Positions 39,291 through 48,942 are shown, counted from the stretch's first letter. The stretch is DNA of 64,000 nt from Streptomyces hydrogenans (GCF_014656075.1 NZ_BNBS01000034.1:1-64000); one strand, 5' to 3'. Numbers and translations: made by a program. Notes: generated from the letters alone by a model not told the origin.

Positions 39291-40748
39291 ATGTCGCACT
39301 TCACCGACCTGGCCCACCAGTTCATCGACGGCGAGTGGAAGCCGGGCAGCGGCTCCTGGGACATCATCGACTTCAACCCCTACACCGGGGAGAAGCTCGC
39401 CTCGATCACCGTGGCGACCGCCGAGGAGGTGGACCGCGCCTACCGGGCCGCCGAGCGCGCGCAGACCGCCTGGGCCGAGACCAACCCCTACACCCGCCGC
39501 CTGGTCTTCGAGCGCGCCCTGCGGATCGTCGAGGACCGCGAGGCCGAGATAGCCGAGACGATCGTCGCCGAGCTCGGCGGCACCCGCCTCAAGGCCGCCT
39601 TCGAGCTGCACCTCGCCAAGGAGTTCCTGCGCGAGGCGGTCCAGCTGGCGCTGCGCCCCGAGGGCCGCATCCTGCCGTCCCCGGTCGACGGCAAGGAGAA
39701 CCGCGTCTACCGCCTCCCGGTCGGTGTCGTCGGTGTCATCTCCCCCTTCAACTTCCCCTTCCTCCTCTCGATCAAGTCGGTCGCCCCCGCCCTCGCCCTG
39801 GGCAACGCGGTCGTCCTCAAGCCGCACCAGAACACCCCGATCTGCGGCGGCACCCTGGTCGCGAAGATCCTGGAGGAGGCGGGCCTCCCGGCCGGCCTGC
39901 TCAACGTCGTCGTCACCGACATCGCCGAGATCGGCGACGCGCTGCTGACCCACCCGGTCCCGAAGGTCATCTCCTTCACCGGCTCCGACCGGGTCGGCCG
40001 CCACGTCGCCACGGTCTGCGCCCAGAACTTCAAGCACGCCGTCCTCGAACTCGGCGGCAACAGCGCCCTGATCGTCCTCGACGACGCCGACGTCGACTAC
40101 GCGGTCGACGCGGCCGTCTTCAGCCGCTTCGTCCACCAGGGACAGGTCTGCATGGCGGCCAACCGGATCCTGGTCGACCGCCGTCTGGAGGCGGAGTTCA
40201 CCGAGAAGTTCGTGGCGAAGGTGCGGACCCTGCGGGTCGGCGACCCGGCCGACCCGGCCACCCACATCGGCCCGCTCATCAACACCCAGCAGGCCGAGTC
40301 GGTCTCCGGGGCCGTCGAGCAGGCCGTGGCGGCCGGCGCCACCGCGCTGCTGCACGGCACGGTCGAGGGCAGCCTCGTCTCCCCGTCGGTGCTGACCGGC
40401 GTGCCCGCCGACGCGCCCGTCCTCTCCCAGGAGATCTTCGGCCCGGTGGCCCTGATCCTCCCCTTCGACGGCGAGGACGAGGCCGTGCGGATCGCCAACG
40501 ACACCCCGTACGGGCTCAGCGGCGCCGTCCACACCGGTGACATCGAGCGCGGCGTCCGGGTGGCGCGGAGCATCCACACCGGCATGATCCACATCAACGA
40601 CGGCACGGTGCACGACGAGCCGATCGTCCCCTTCGGCGGCGAGAAGCACTCGGGCATCGGACGGCTCAACGGCGACGCCATGGTGGAGGCGTTCACCACC
40701 CAGAAGTGGATCTCGATCCAGCACGGCCGCAGCCGCTTCCCCTTCTAG
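39291..40748 (+). CDS. Aldehyde dehydrogenase (NAD(P)-dependent), benzaldehyde/vanillin dehydrogenase-like
   Basis: A 485-residue ALDH. The catalytic cysteine is Cys287 in HQGQVCMAANR and the general base is Glu253 in VLELGGNSALIVL. The nucleotide region includes VGVVGVISPFNFPF and SFTGSDRVG. A His-Gln loop (VVLKPHQNTPICGG) and the fold resemble aryl-aldehyde dehydrogenases. It should oxidise an aldehyde to its acid. The ATG is preceded by AGAGGGG. No aromatic degradation neighbours are present, so the substrate is open. Confidence 0.88.
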   Translation: MSHFTDLAHQFIDGEWKPGSGSWDIIDFNPYTGEKLASITVATAEEVDRAYRAAERAQTAWAETNPYTRRLVFERALRIVEDREAEIAETIVAELGGTRLKAAFELHLAKEFLREAVQLALRPEGRILPSPVDGKENRVYRLPVGVVGVISPFNFPFLLSIKSVAPALALGNAVVLKPHQNTPICGGTLVAKILEEAGLPAGLLNVVVTDIAEIGDALLTHPVPKVISFTGSDRVGRHVATVCAQNFKHAVLELGGNSALIVLDDADVDYAVDAAVFSRFVHQGQVCMAANRILVDRRLEAEFTEKFVAKVRTLRVGDPADPATHIGPLINTQQAESVSGAVEQAVAAGATALLHGTVEGSLVSPSVLTGVPADAPVLSQEIFGPVALILPFDGEDEAVRIANDTPYGLSGAVHTGDIERGVRVARSIHTGMIHINDGTVHDEPIVPFGGEKHSGIGRLNGDAMVEAFTTQKWISIQHGRSRFPF

Positions 40749-40794
40749 AACGTTCTCTTCTGGGACGTTCCTCTTCTAGGACAAGAGCTGTCCT
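40743..40794. repeat. Degenerate 15-16 bp repeat array with palindromes
   Basis: Three units starting TTCTAGAACGTTC, TTCTGGGACGTTC and TTCTAGGACA follow one another across the aldehyde dehydrogenase stop codon. The array includes the palindrome AGAACGTTCT and the inverted repeat AGGACA-AGAGC-TGTCCT. It is less GC-rich than its surroundings and lies just upstream of the DinB gene. Confidence 0.55.
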
Positions 40795-40850
40795 ACTTCC
40801 TCCGTAACGTGGGCACTGCCCGAGAGACGGACAGACGGAAGGCGGACATC

Positions 40851-41402
40851 ATGGTGGCTCTTGTTCCCGCGGAGGCCCCCGGCGACGAGCGCGGCGCGTT
40901 CCTCAACTTCGTGGAGGCCCAGCGCGCCGCGCTCCGCCGCACGCTCCTCGGCCTCACCGAGGAGCAGGCGGCGAGCCGCCCCAGCGCGAGCGAGCTCAGC
41001 CTCTCCGGCCTGGTCAAGCACGTGGCCGAGGTCGAGCTGAACTGGCTGCGCCTCGCGCAGGGGAAGCCCAACGAGCGGCAGCGGACCGAGGAGACCTGGG
41101 GCGAGGCGTTCCGGCTCGTCGACGGCGAGACGATCCCCGAGGTGCTGGGCTTCTGGGACGGGGTGGCGAAGGAGACCGAGGAGTTCGTCCGCTCCGCACC
41201 GAGCCTGGACGACACCTTCCCGCTGCCGCCCGCGCCGTGGTTCCCGGCGGACGGGCGGGTGTCGGTCCGCTGGATGCTGCTCCACCTGGTCCAGGAGACG
41301 GGCCGGCACGCCGGGCACGCGGACGTGATCCGCGAGTCCCTGGACGGCAAGGGCTCCTTCGACCTGATCGCGGAGGAGAGCGGTCGTACCGCCGGGTCCT
41401 GA
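40851..41402 (+). CDS. DinB/DUF664 family protein
   Basis: A 183-residue four-helix-bundle protein of the DinB/DUF664 type. Metal-binding histidines occur in LVKHVAEVELNWL and LLHLVQETGRHAGHADVIRE. Some relatives are thiol-dependent S-transferases using mycothiol or bacillithiol. The ATG at 40851 follows GGAAGGCGG; an earlier in-frame ATG at 40809 lies over the preceding repeat area and is less likely. Confidence 0.83.
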   Translation: MVALVPAEAPGDERGAFLNFVEAQRAALRRTLLGLTEEQAASRPSASELSLSGLVKHVAEVELNWLRLAQGKPNERQRTEETWGEAFRLVDGETIPEVLGFWDGVAKETEEFVRSAPSLDDTFPLPPAPWFPADGRVSVRWMLLHLVQETGRHAGHADVIRESLDGKGSFDLIAEESGRTAGS

Positions 41403-41444
41403 CCCGCCTACCCTGGTCGGAATCGACCAGAGAGGTACGTGGGG

Positions 41445-42086
41445 ATGTCGGCGATCCGCCTTCTCGTCCTGGGCGCGGTGAAGCAGCACGGCCGCGCCCA
41501 CGGCTACCAGGTGCGCAACGACCTGGAGTACTGGGGCGCGCACGAGTGGTCCAGCGCCAAGCCCGGCTCGATCTACCACGCGCTCAAGCAGATGGCGAAG
41601 CAGGGACTGCTGCGCGCCGACGAGATCGCGCCGAGCACGGCGGGCGGTCCGCCCCGGGTCGAGTACGAGATCACCGAGGCGGGCCGGGCGGAGCACCTCC
41701 GGCTGCTGCGGGAGGCGCTGTCCACCTACGACCAGCAGATGGACGTCCTGTCGGCGGCGGTCGGCTTCGTCGTCGACCTGCCGCGGGCGGAGGCGGTGGA
41801 GCTGCTGCGGGAGCGACTGCGGGGGCTCGACGCCTGGCGGACGTCGGTGACGGAGTACTACACGCCGGAGGGCGGCCCGGGGCAGCTCGGGCACATCGGC
41901 GAGATCATGCACCTCTGGGTGCATTCGGCGGACGCCGGCCGCGCGTGGACGCTCGGGCTGATCGAGCGGATCGAGGGCGGGGCGTACACCTTCGCGGGGG
42001 AGGGCGATCCGTTCGTGGGCGTCCTCGCCGAGGGGCAGGAGAACCCGTACGCGACCGGTGGCGACGGGGAGACCGCGGGCCCGTAG
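41445..42086 (+). CDS. PadR-family transcriptional regulator
   Basis: A 213-residue PadR regulator. The winged helix (IRLLVLGAVKQHGRAHGYQV, PGSIYHALKQMAKQGLL, YEITEAGRAEHLRLL) is at the N-terminus and the C-terminal helices allow dimerisation. It lies directly upstream of a DrrAB-like exporter whose promoter has two TCAAnTTTGA palindromes, so it is probably the drug-responsive repressor of that operon. The ATG at 41445 is favoured because AGAGG lies nine bases before it; a GTG at 41439 is too close. Confidence 0.9.
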   Translation: MSAIRLLVLGAVKQHGRAHGYQVRNDLEYWGAHEWSSAKPGSIYHALKQMAKQGLLRADEIAPSTAGGPPRVEYEITEAGRAEHLRLLREALSTYDQQMDVLSAAVGFVVDLPRAEAVELLRERLRGLDAWRTSVTEYYTPEGGPGQLGHIGEIMHLWVHSADAGRAWTLGLIERIEGGAYTFAGEGDPFVGVLAEGQENPYATGGDGETAGP

Positions 42087-42113
42087 GACCCGGCCCGCGA
42101 GCACACTTATTAA

Positions 42114-42127
42114 TCAAGTTTGACTAG
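42114..42127. promoter_or_regulatory. PadR-type operator 1, overlapping the -35 of the exporter promoter
   Basis: TCAAGTTTGACTAG is a near-palindrome. Within it TTGACT (42120-42125) forms the -35 element, with TACCCT (42143-42148) as -10 at a 17-bp spacing. Confidence 0.7.
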
Positions 42128-42165
42128 CCCTCGGGCGGGGCATACCCTCTCCGCCGGGTTGCTGG

Positions 42166-42179
42166 TCAAATTTGACTAG
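42166..42179. promoter_or_regulatory. PadR-type operator 2, near the transcription start
   Basis: TCAAATTTGACTAG, with the perfect palindrome TCAAATTTGA, lies 52 bp after operator 1, about five helical turns, suiting cooperative repression. Both copies continue with CTAG. Confidence 0.7.
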
Positions 42180-42200
42180 ACGGATAGCAGGAGGAAACGG

Positions 42201-43150
<950 letters not shown>

Positions 43151-43154
<4 letters not shown>

Positions 43155-43915
43155 GCGCCGCGTACGCGCTGAGCGACTGCTGGACCATGACCCGGCGCGA
43201 GCTGGCCCACTGGGCGCGGCAGCCGGTGGCGGTCCTCGTCGGACTGGTCTTCCCGGTGATGATGCTGCTGATGTTCGGCTATCTGGTCGGCGGCGGCCGG
43301 GCCGTGGAGGGGGAGTACGTCGACTTCCTGGTGCCCGGGATGCTCACCCTCACCATGGTGTTCGGGCTCGAAGGCACGATGACGGCGGTCACCCGGGACC
43401 TGGAGAAGGGCGTCGTCGACCGCTTCCGCTCCATGCCCATGACCGACGGGGCGGTGCTCGTCGGCCGGGCCACGGCCGACATGCTCCAGTCCGCGGCCGG
43501 ACTGCTCGTGATGGTCGGGGTCGGGTACGCGATGGGGTGGAGCGCCCAGGGCGGACCCGCGGCCTTCGCGGGGGCGCTCGGGCTGCTCCTGCTGCTGCGC
43601 TTCGCCATGCTCTGGATCGGGATCCACCTGGCCCTGGTGGCGGGGAAGCCGGAGCTGGTGCAGGCCGTGCAGATCCTGGTCTGGCCGGTGGGCTTCCTCT
43701 CCAACGCCTTCGCGGCGCCGGAGTCGATGCCGGGCTGGCTCGGCACGGTCGTGGAGTGGAACCCGATGTCGGCGACCGCGACGGCCGTCCGCGACCTCTT
43801 CGGCAACCCGGGCGGCGAGCCGGGATGGGTGACCGCCGCCGTGCTGTGGCCGCTGGCACTGCTCGCCGTGTTCTTCCCGCTGGCGGTCAGGAGGTTCCGG
43901 CGCCTGGGGAGGTGA
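43151..43915 (+). CDS. DrrB-like ABC-2 type permease
   Basis: A 254-residue ABC-2 permease with about six hydrophobic segments (VAVLVGLVFPVMMLLMFGYL, GLLVMVGVGYAMGW, WPLALLAVFFPLAV). The motif RDLEKGVVDRFRSMPM is characteristic of DrrB-type proteins. It is coupled to the ATPase gene by ATGA overlap. Drug efflux is the expected role. Confidence 0.9.
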
Positions 43916-44001
43916 ACCGGGCGGCCTCGCGTGCGGGACCGAGGAAGAAAGGGGCGCCGAGGTGGGAACCCGAAGGCGGTGAGCGGTGTAACAGAAGCAG
44001 A

Positions 44002-44018
44002 CGGTTCACCGCGAACCG
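44002..44018. promoter_or_regulatory. Inverted repeat upstream of the lipoprotein gene
   Basis: CGGTTC-ACCGC-GAACCG, perfect 6-bp arms, 24 bases before the start codon. It may be an operator or an mRNA hairpin near the ribosome site. Confidence 0.4.
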
Positions 44019-44041
44019 CCCGACGGACAGGGGGAAGTCCG

Positions 44042-45292
44042 ATGCGCGTACCCGCCTCGCGGGCGCCGGCTCCGCTCCGCGCGCTCGTGGCACTGTTGCT
44101 CGCCTGGCTGCTCGCCGCCTGCACCACGGGGCCCGAGCCCGCCCCGGACGCCCGACCGGCACCGAGCGGCGGAGGCGAACGGACGCCCGGCGCGGGGGCG
44201 TTCGGCGATCCGCCGGACATCGCCGACGGGGCGGGACTGCCCGGCTGGGTCGCGGACCTGGGCCTCGCCGCCGACGGCAGCGGCTTCGCGCTCCTCGCCG
44301 AGTGCGTCGACGACGCGGCCCGCCCCGAGAACGGCTTCTGCCGGCAGCGGGTCGCGGTGCTCGACCGGGGCGCCCCCCGCTGGGAGCTCCGCGCCTCCCC
44401 GCTGCCCGAACTGCGCGGCACGGCAGGGGTGTCGGCGATCCTCTCGGTGCTCGGACCGGGGCGGGCGCTGATCGAGGACGGCCGCGGCGAGCGGACCGGA
44501 CGGAGCTGGTTCACCGCCGACGGCGGCCGGAACTGGCGGCCGACCGACCCGCGCACGGCCGGCCGCACCCCAGAGATACCGCGGGGCGCGCGACTCACCA
44601 CGGAGTGCGCCACGGACCCGGGCGCCCCGGCCGAACGGTGCGCCCGCGAGCGGCTGGCGGTCGTCTCGCCGTCCGACGGGCGGCGGCGGACGCTGGTGCG
44701 GCAGCCGCTCCTCGGGGCGCACCCGATCCCGATGACGGTGGTGGAGCCCGACGGATCCTGGTGGGTGTCCGGGACGGACCCGCTGACCGGCGGACCGGCG
44801 GTCGCGGTGTCCCGGGACGCGGGCCGAGGCTGGACCGTGAGCCGGCTGCCGGGCCCCGCCGACGGCCCCGGCCGTCACGCCCGGATCGTGGTGGGGCCGG
44901 ACGCGGTGTACGCGGCGGAGATGGGCGAACGGCCGGGCGGCGAGCCGGTGAAGAACCCGCTGTGGGCGCTCCATCGCTCCCGGGACGGCGGCCGGACCTG
45001 GCAGCGGACGTGGACCCCGGGCGCGACGGACGAGCCGCGCTCGCTGGAGGGGCTGCCGGTGCCCGGCCCCGGCGGCCGGGTGGAGATCGCCGCCCAGTGG
45101 TCCGGCTACCGCAGCCTGGACGGCGGCCGGACCTTCCGCGAACTGGACGACGGCAGCGCCCACGTCCGCCGGACCCCCGCCGGACTGCTCCGGGAGCGCT
45201 CGCGCTGCCGGTACGAGCTGACCCGTGACGGCGTCCGCTGGACGGAGTTCACGCTGGCCTGCGGCGACGACGCCACCGTGGGCACGTCCTAG
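44042..45292 (+). CDS. Lipoprotein with BNR/sialidase-like beta-propeller repeats
   Basis: A 416-residue lipoprotein. The signal has LRALVALLLAWLLAAC with the lipobox LAAC. The mature part contains Asp-box-like motifs SxDxGxxW: WFTADGGRNWR, SRDAGRGWTVS, SRDGGRTWQRTW and SLDGGRTFREL, spaced as in beta-propellers of sialidases and photosystem assembly factors. The catalytic residues of true sialidases are not evident, so a binding or structural role is likely. The ATG follows CAGGGGGAAG. Its stop codon overlaps the converging glutamate decarboxylase gene by four bases. Confidence 0.75.
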   Translation: MRVPASRAPAPLRALVALLLAWLLAACTTGPEPAPDARPAPSGGGERTPGAGAFGDPPDIADGAGLPGWVADLGLAADGSGFALLAECVDDAARPENGFCRQRVAVLDRGAPRWELRASPLPELRGTAGVSAILSVLGPGRALIEDGRGERTGRSWFTADGGRNWRPTDPRTAGRTPEIPRGARLTTECATDPGAPAERCARERLAVVSPSDGRRRTLVRQPLLGAHPIPMTVVEPDGSWWVSGTDPLTGGPAVAVSRDAGRGWTVSRLPGPADGPGRHARIVVGPDAVYAAEMGERPGGEPVKNPLWALHRSRDGGRTWQRTWTPGATDEPRSLEGLPVPGPGGRVEIAAQWSGYRSLDGGRTFRELDDGSAHVRRTPAGLLRERSRCRYELTRDGVRWTEFTLACGDDATVGTS

Positions 45293-46710
45293 TGGTGGAA
45301 GGAGGTCGCGGCGCCCTTGTCCCGGGTCGAGGGGCCCGACTGCGCGCGGAGTTCGGGCAGCAGCCGGTGCAGGTCCTCCACCAGCAGGCTCGCGAGGTCG
45401 GCGGAGAAGCCGTTGCGGCAGACGATCCGCAGCACGGACAGGTCCTCGCGGTGCGCGGGGAAGGTGTAGGCGGGGACGAGCCAGCCGCGTTCGCGCAGCC
45501 GGCGGGAGACGTCGAAGACGTCGAAGGAGGTGACGTCGGAGGCGGTGGTGAAGGCGAAGACGGGCAGCTGGTCGCCGCGCGTGAGGAGCCGGAAGTCGCC
45601 CGTCGCCTCGATGCGTTCGGCCAGGCCCCGGGCGACGTCCCGGCTGGTCTGCTGGACGGCCCGGTAGCCCTCCCGGCCCAGCCGCAGGAACGTGTAGTAC
45701 TGGGCGACGACCTGCGCGCCGGGGCGGGAGAAGTTGAGGGCGAAGGTCGGCATGTCGCCGCCGAGGTAGTTGACCCGGAAGACCAGCTCCTCGGGGAGCT
45801 CCTCGGCGCCGCGCCACAGCGCCCAGCCGACGCCCGGGTAGACGAGGCCGTACTTGTGGCCGGAGGTGTTGATGGAGGAGACGCGGGGGAGGCGGAAGTC
45901 CCACACCAGGTCCTCGTCGAGGAAGGGGGCGACCATGGCGCCGGAGGCGCCGTCGACGTGGACGGGGACGTCGAGACCGGTGCGCGTCTGGAGCTCGTCC
46001 AGGGCGGCGCAGATCTCGGCGACGGGTTCGTAGGAGCCGTCGAAGGTGGAGCCGAGGACGGCGACGACCCCGATGGTGTTCTCGTCGCACAGGGCGGCGG
46101 CGGAGGCGGCGTCGAGGTGGTAGCGGTCGCCCTCCATGGGGACCAGCCGGGGCTCGACCTCCCAGAAATCGCAGAACTTCTCCCAGCAGACCTGCACGTT
46201 GACGCCCATCACCAGGTTGGGCCGGGCGGTGGCCGGATACCGGTCGGCGTTCCGCTTGGCCCAGCGGCGCTTGAGCGCCATCCCGGCGAGCATGCACGCC
46301 TCGCTGGATCCGGTGGTGGAGCATCCGACGGCCGCGCCCGGGTCGGGGGCGTGCCAGAGGTCGGCGAGCATGGCGACGCAGCGGCGTTCGAGCTCGGCGG
46401 TGCGCGGGTACTCGTCCTTGTCGATCATGTTCTTGTCGCGGCACTCGGCCATGAGGACACCGGCCTGGGGCTCCATCCAGGTGGTGACGAAGGTGGCGAG
46501 GTTGAGCCGGGAGTTGCCGTCCAGCATCAGCTCGTCGTGGACCAGCTGGTAGGCGCTGGACGGGGGCAGCGGACCGTCGGGCATCCGGTGGCGGGGCGGC
46601 GCCTGGGTCATCCCGCCGACGGGGTCCGCCTCGCCGTAGAAGGGGTTGAGGGCGAGCCGGCGGAAGTGCTCGCTGTCGGTGTCGTCGGATCCCTTGTGGA
46701 GGGGGGCCAT
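45289..46710 (-). CDS. gadB: Glutamate decarboxylase
   Basis: A 473-residue PLP enzyme that turns glutamate to GABA and CO2, using up a proton. The PLP lysine is Lys286 in INTSGHKYGLVYPGVG; the pyridine-binding Asp is in VHVDGASGAMVAPF. The N-terminal FYGEADPVGGM and the C-terminal His-rich tail (TSFHH) match the class. In E. coli the similar tail blocks the site at neutral pH. The ATG is preceded by GGAAGGAGC. The neighbour upstream on the same strand is a ClC-type channel, pointing to acid resistance. Confidence 0.93.
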   Translation of the reverse strand: MAPLHKGSDDTDSEHFRRLALNPFYGEADPVGGMTQAPPRHRMPDGPLPPSSAYQLVHDELMLDGNSRLNLATFVTTWMEPQAGVLMAECRDKNMIDKDEYPRTAELERRCVAMLADLWHAPDPGAAVGCSTTGSSEACMLAGMALKRRWAKRNADRYPATARPNLVMGVNVQVCWEKFCDFWEVEPRLVPMEGDRYHLDAASAAALCDENTIGVVAVLGSTFDGSYEPVAEICAALDELQTRTGLDVPVHVDGASGAMVAPFLDEDLVWDFRLPRVSSINTSGHKYGLVYPGVGWALWRGAEELPEELVFRVNYLGGDMPTFALNFSRPGAQVVAQYYTFLRLGREGYRAVQQTSRDVARGLAERIEATGDFRLLTRGDQLPVFAFTTASDVTSFDVFDVSRRLRERGWLVPAYTFPAHREDLSVLRIVCRNGFSADLASLLVEDLHRLLPELRAQSGPSTRDKGAATSFHH

Positions 46711-46768
46711 CGGGAGCTCCTTCCGCGGCTGGGCCGGGTCGCGGCCGGGCCGGGCTTCGGCGGGCGGG

Positions 46769-48046
46769 TCAGCGCAGGGCGCGGCCCTGGTGGTCGAGTT
46801 CGAGCTGGGGGCGGCCGGTGACGATCAGCCAGGCCGGCAGGGTGGCCAGGCAGAGCAGGCTGAGCATGGCGGGGGAGGAGGCGATGACGGCGGCGATGAA
46901 GAGGCTCACCCAGCCCTGCCGGGTGGTCGCGAGGAGGACGCCCAGGACCGCGGAGGAGACGGCGACCGCCGGGTGGATCTCCGGGACGAGCGCCTGGGCG
47001 ACGAGGCCGAAGGCGGCGCCGATGAAGACCGCGGGGAAGACCCGGCCGCCCCGGAAGCCGCAGGCGGCGGCGACCAGCAGCGCGGCCAGCTTCACGACCG
47101 CCAGCTTGGCCAGCTCGCCGGAGGAGTACTCCCCGATGGAAGCGACGAGTTCCTCGGTCTCGTGCAGGCCCTTGAAGAGCGTCAGCTGCCCGCCGAGGGC
47201 GCCGAGGAGGCCCAGCACCAGACCGCCGACGGGCAGCATCACCATGGGGTGCCGCAGCCGCCCGAAGGCCCGGTGGAGGTGCGGGAAGGCCCAGCAGCCC
47301 AGCAGGCCGAAGAGGGCGCCGAGGGCGGCGACGACGAGGGCGGCGAGCAGGTCCTCCCAGCCGGGGTCGGTCAGCGGGGGAAGGCCCATCGCGAAGCTGG
47401 GGTCCGAGAGGAGTTGCGTGGTCATCGCCCCGGCCCCCGCGGCGACCAGCGGCGCGAAGAGCCGGTCCCACAGCGAGCCCTGCCCCGGGCGTCCGACGAG
47501 CGCCTCGGAGAGGACCAGGGCGGCGGCCACGGGGGTGCCGAAGAGGGCGCCGAAGGTGCCGGCGATGGCGAGCGAGACCCAGAAGGCGCCGGGCACGCCC
47601 GGCGCCGCCCGCAGCCCCAGCCAGGCGGCCAGGGCGATCGCGGAGGCGATCGTCGGCTGTTCGGGGCCGAGGCTGACGCCGCCCGCGAGGGCGAGCATGC
47701 TCGCGATCAGGAGGCCCGGCACCACGCCGGGGGCCATCGGCGGCCCGCCCAGCCCCTCGGAGGCCGGATCGGGTCCCGCGTGCCCGGGCGCCTTCCAGAT
47801 CACCAGCCCGACGGCGACGCCGGTGGCCGTGAGGACGGTGATCACCCACAGGGAGGAGTAGGGGCCGATGTCGAGGGCGTCGGGCAGGGTCTCCCAGAGC
47901 ACCGACTGGAGCTCCTCGGCGAGCTTGCTGACGCCGAGGAACAGCAGCGCCGATCCGACGCCCACCACGAGGGCGGGGAGGACCTGCGGCAGCAGGATCC
48001 GTACCGGGGACTCGGCGGGGGCGGTCGCGTCATGATCGGTGGCCAC
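46769..48046 (-). CDS. ClC-family chloride channel/antiporter
   Basis: A 425-residue membrane protein with about ten to twelve hydrophobic segments. The ion-path motifs are GGVSLGPEQPTIA (with the gating Glu) and GFRGGRVFPAVF, matching GxxxGxxxP-type ClC motifs. It lies 58 bases upstream of gadB on the same strand. E. coli ClcA supports the acid response by letting chloride balance the proton traffic, so this pair probably has the same aim. The start is the GTG at 48046 behind GGTGGGG; an ATG at 48076 is possible. Confidence 0.85.
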   Translation of the reverse strand: MATDHDATAPAESPVRILLPQVLPALVVGVGSALLFLGVSKLAEELQSVLWETLPDALDIGPYSSLWVITVLTATGVAVGLVIWKAPGHAGPDPASEGLGGPPMAPGVVPGLLIASMLALAGGVSLGPEQPTIASAIALAAWLGLRAAPGVPGAFWVSLAIAGTFGALFGTPVAAALVLSEALVGRPGQGSLWDRLFAPLVAAGAGAMTTQLLSDPSFAMGLPPLTDPGWEDLLAALVVAALGALFGLLGCWAFPHLHRAFGRLRHPMVMLPVGGLVLGLLGALGGQLTLFKGLHETEELVASIGEYSSGELAKLAVVKLAALLVAAACGFRGGRVFPAVFIGAAFGLVAQALVPEIHPAVAVSSAVLGVLLATTRQGWVSLFIAAVIASSPAMLSLLCLATLPAWLIVTGRPQLELDHQGRALR

Positions 48047-48105
48047 CGCCCCACCATAAGTGAGCAAATGCCGCACAACACCTCGAACGGGCCGGGCGTC
48101 GGGGC

Positions 48106-48136
48106 TTGCACCTCACGTCACGTCAGGACCGAGGCT
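48106..48136 (+). promoter_or_regulatory. tipA-type promoter with MerR-class long spacer
   Basis: TTGCAC (-35) is followed by the near-palindrome CCTCACGTCACGTCAGG and a -10-like GAGGCT at a 19-bp spacing. From memory, it closely resembles the thiostrepton-inducible S. lividans tipA promoter, where the inverted repeat is perfect. MerR-type activators twist such long spacers. Confidence 0.8.
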
Positions 48137-48171
48137 GACGGCGTACCGACAGAGCAGAGGGGGACGGCCGC

Positions 48172-48942
48172 ATGGGCTACTCCGTGGGACAGGTCGCCGG
48201 CTTCGCCGGGGTCACGGTGCGCACCCTGCACCACTACGACGCCATCGGACTGCTCAGCCCGGGCGGGCGGAGCGCGGCGGGCCACCGCCGCTACGACGAC
48301 GCGGACCTCGACCGGCTCCAGCAGATCCTGTTCTACCGGGAGCTCGGCTTCCCCCTCGAAGAGGTCGCCGTCCTCCTCGACGACCCGCACGCCGACCCGC
48401 GGGAACACCTGCGGCGGCAGCACACCCTGCTGACCGCGCGGATCGACGGGCTCCGGAGGATGGCGGCGGCCGTCGAGCACGCCATGGAGGCGAAGAAGAT
48501 GGGCATCAACCTCACCCCCGAGGAGAAGTTCGAGGTCTTCGGGGACAAGGACCCCGAGCGGTACGCGGAGGAGTCCGCGCGCCGCTGGGGCGGCACCGAC
48601 TCGCACACCCGGGCCCAGGCCCGCGCCGCCGCCTACACCAAGGAGGACTGGCAGCGGATGAAGGACGAGGTGGACGCCTGGGGCGCCGCCTACGCGGACC
48701 TGATGGACCGGGGGCTGGACCCGGAGACGGCGGAGGCGATGGACCTCGCCGAGGCCCACCGCCGCCACCTCACCACCTGGTTCTTCGACTGCCACCCGGC
48801 GACCCACGTCCGGATCGCCGAGACGTACCTGGCCGACGAGAACTTCCACGCCTTCTACGCCTCGATCCACGAGGGACTGCCCGAACACCTCGCCGCCGCC
48901 GTCCGGGCGAACGCCCGGCGGGCGGAGACGCGGAGCCGGTAG
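48172..48942 (+). CDS. tipA: TipA-like MerR-family multidrug-binding regulator (long form TipAL)
   Basis: A 256-residue regulator with a MerR winged helix at 1-75 (YSVGQVAGFAGVTVRTLHHY, GHRRYDDADL), a coiled coil at about 76-109 and the drug-binding TipAS domain after it. The drug-attachment cysteine is kept in WFFDCHPATHVRIAE. TipA proteins bind thiopeptides such as thiostrepton, covalently in the known case, and activate their own promoter. The promoter at 48106 fits autoregulation. Which ligand this copy senses cannot be said. Confidence 0.92.
   Translation: MGYSVGQVAGFAGVTVRTLHHYDAIGLLSPGGRSAAGHRRYDDADLDRLQQILFYRELGFPLEEVAVLLDDPHADPREHLRRQHTLLTARIDGLRRMAAAVEHAMEAKKMGINLTPEEKFEVFGDKDPERYAEESARRWGGTDSHTRAQARAAAYTKEDWQRMKDEVDAWGAAYADLMDRGLDPETAEAMDLAEAHRRHLTTWFFDCHPATHVRIAETYLADENFHAFYASIHEGLPEHLAAAVRANARRAETRSR
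48499..48942 (+). CDS. TipAS, short form from an internal start
   Basis: The ATG of Met110 (MGINLTPEEKFEVFGD) is preceded eight bases earlier by GGAGG. In S. lividans the same position starts TipAS, a 144-residue protein with only the drug-binding domain that captures thiopeptides in excess. The internal ribosome site is visible here, so a 147-residue short form is expected. Confidence 0.75.
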   Translation: MGINLTPEEKFEVFGDKDPERYAEESARRWGGTDSHTRAQARAAAYTKEDWQRMKDEVDAWGAAYADLMDRGLDPETAEAMDLAEAHRRHLTTWFFDCHPATHVRIAETYLADENFHAFYASIHEGLPEHLAAAVRANARRAETRSR

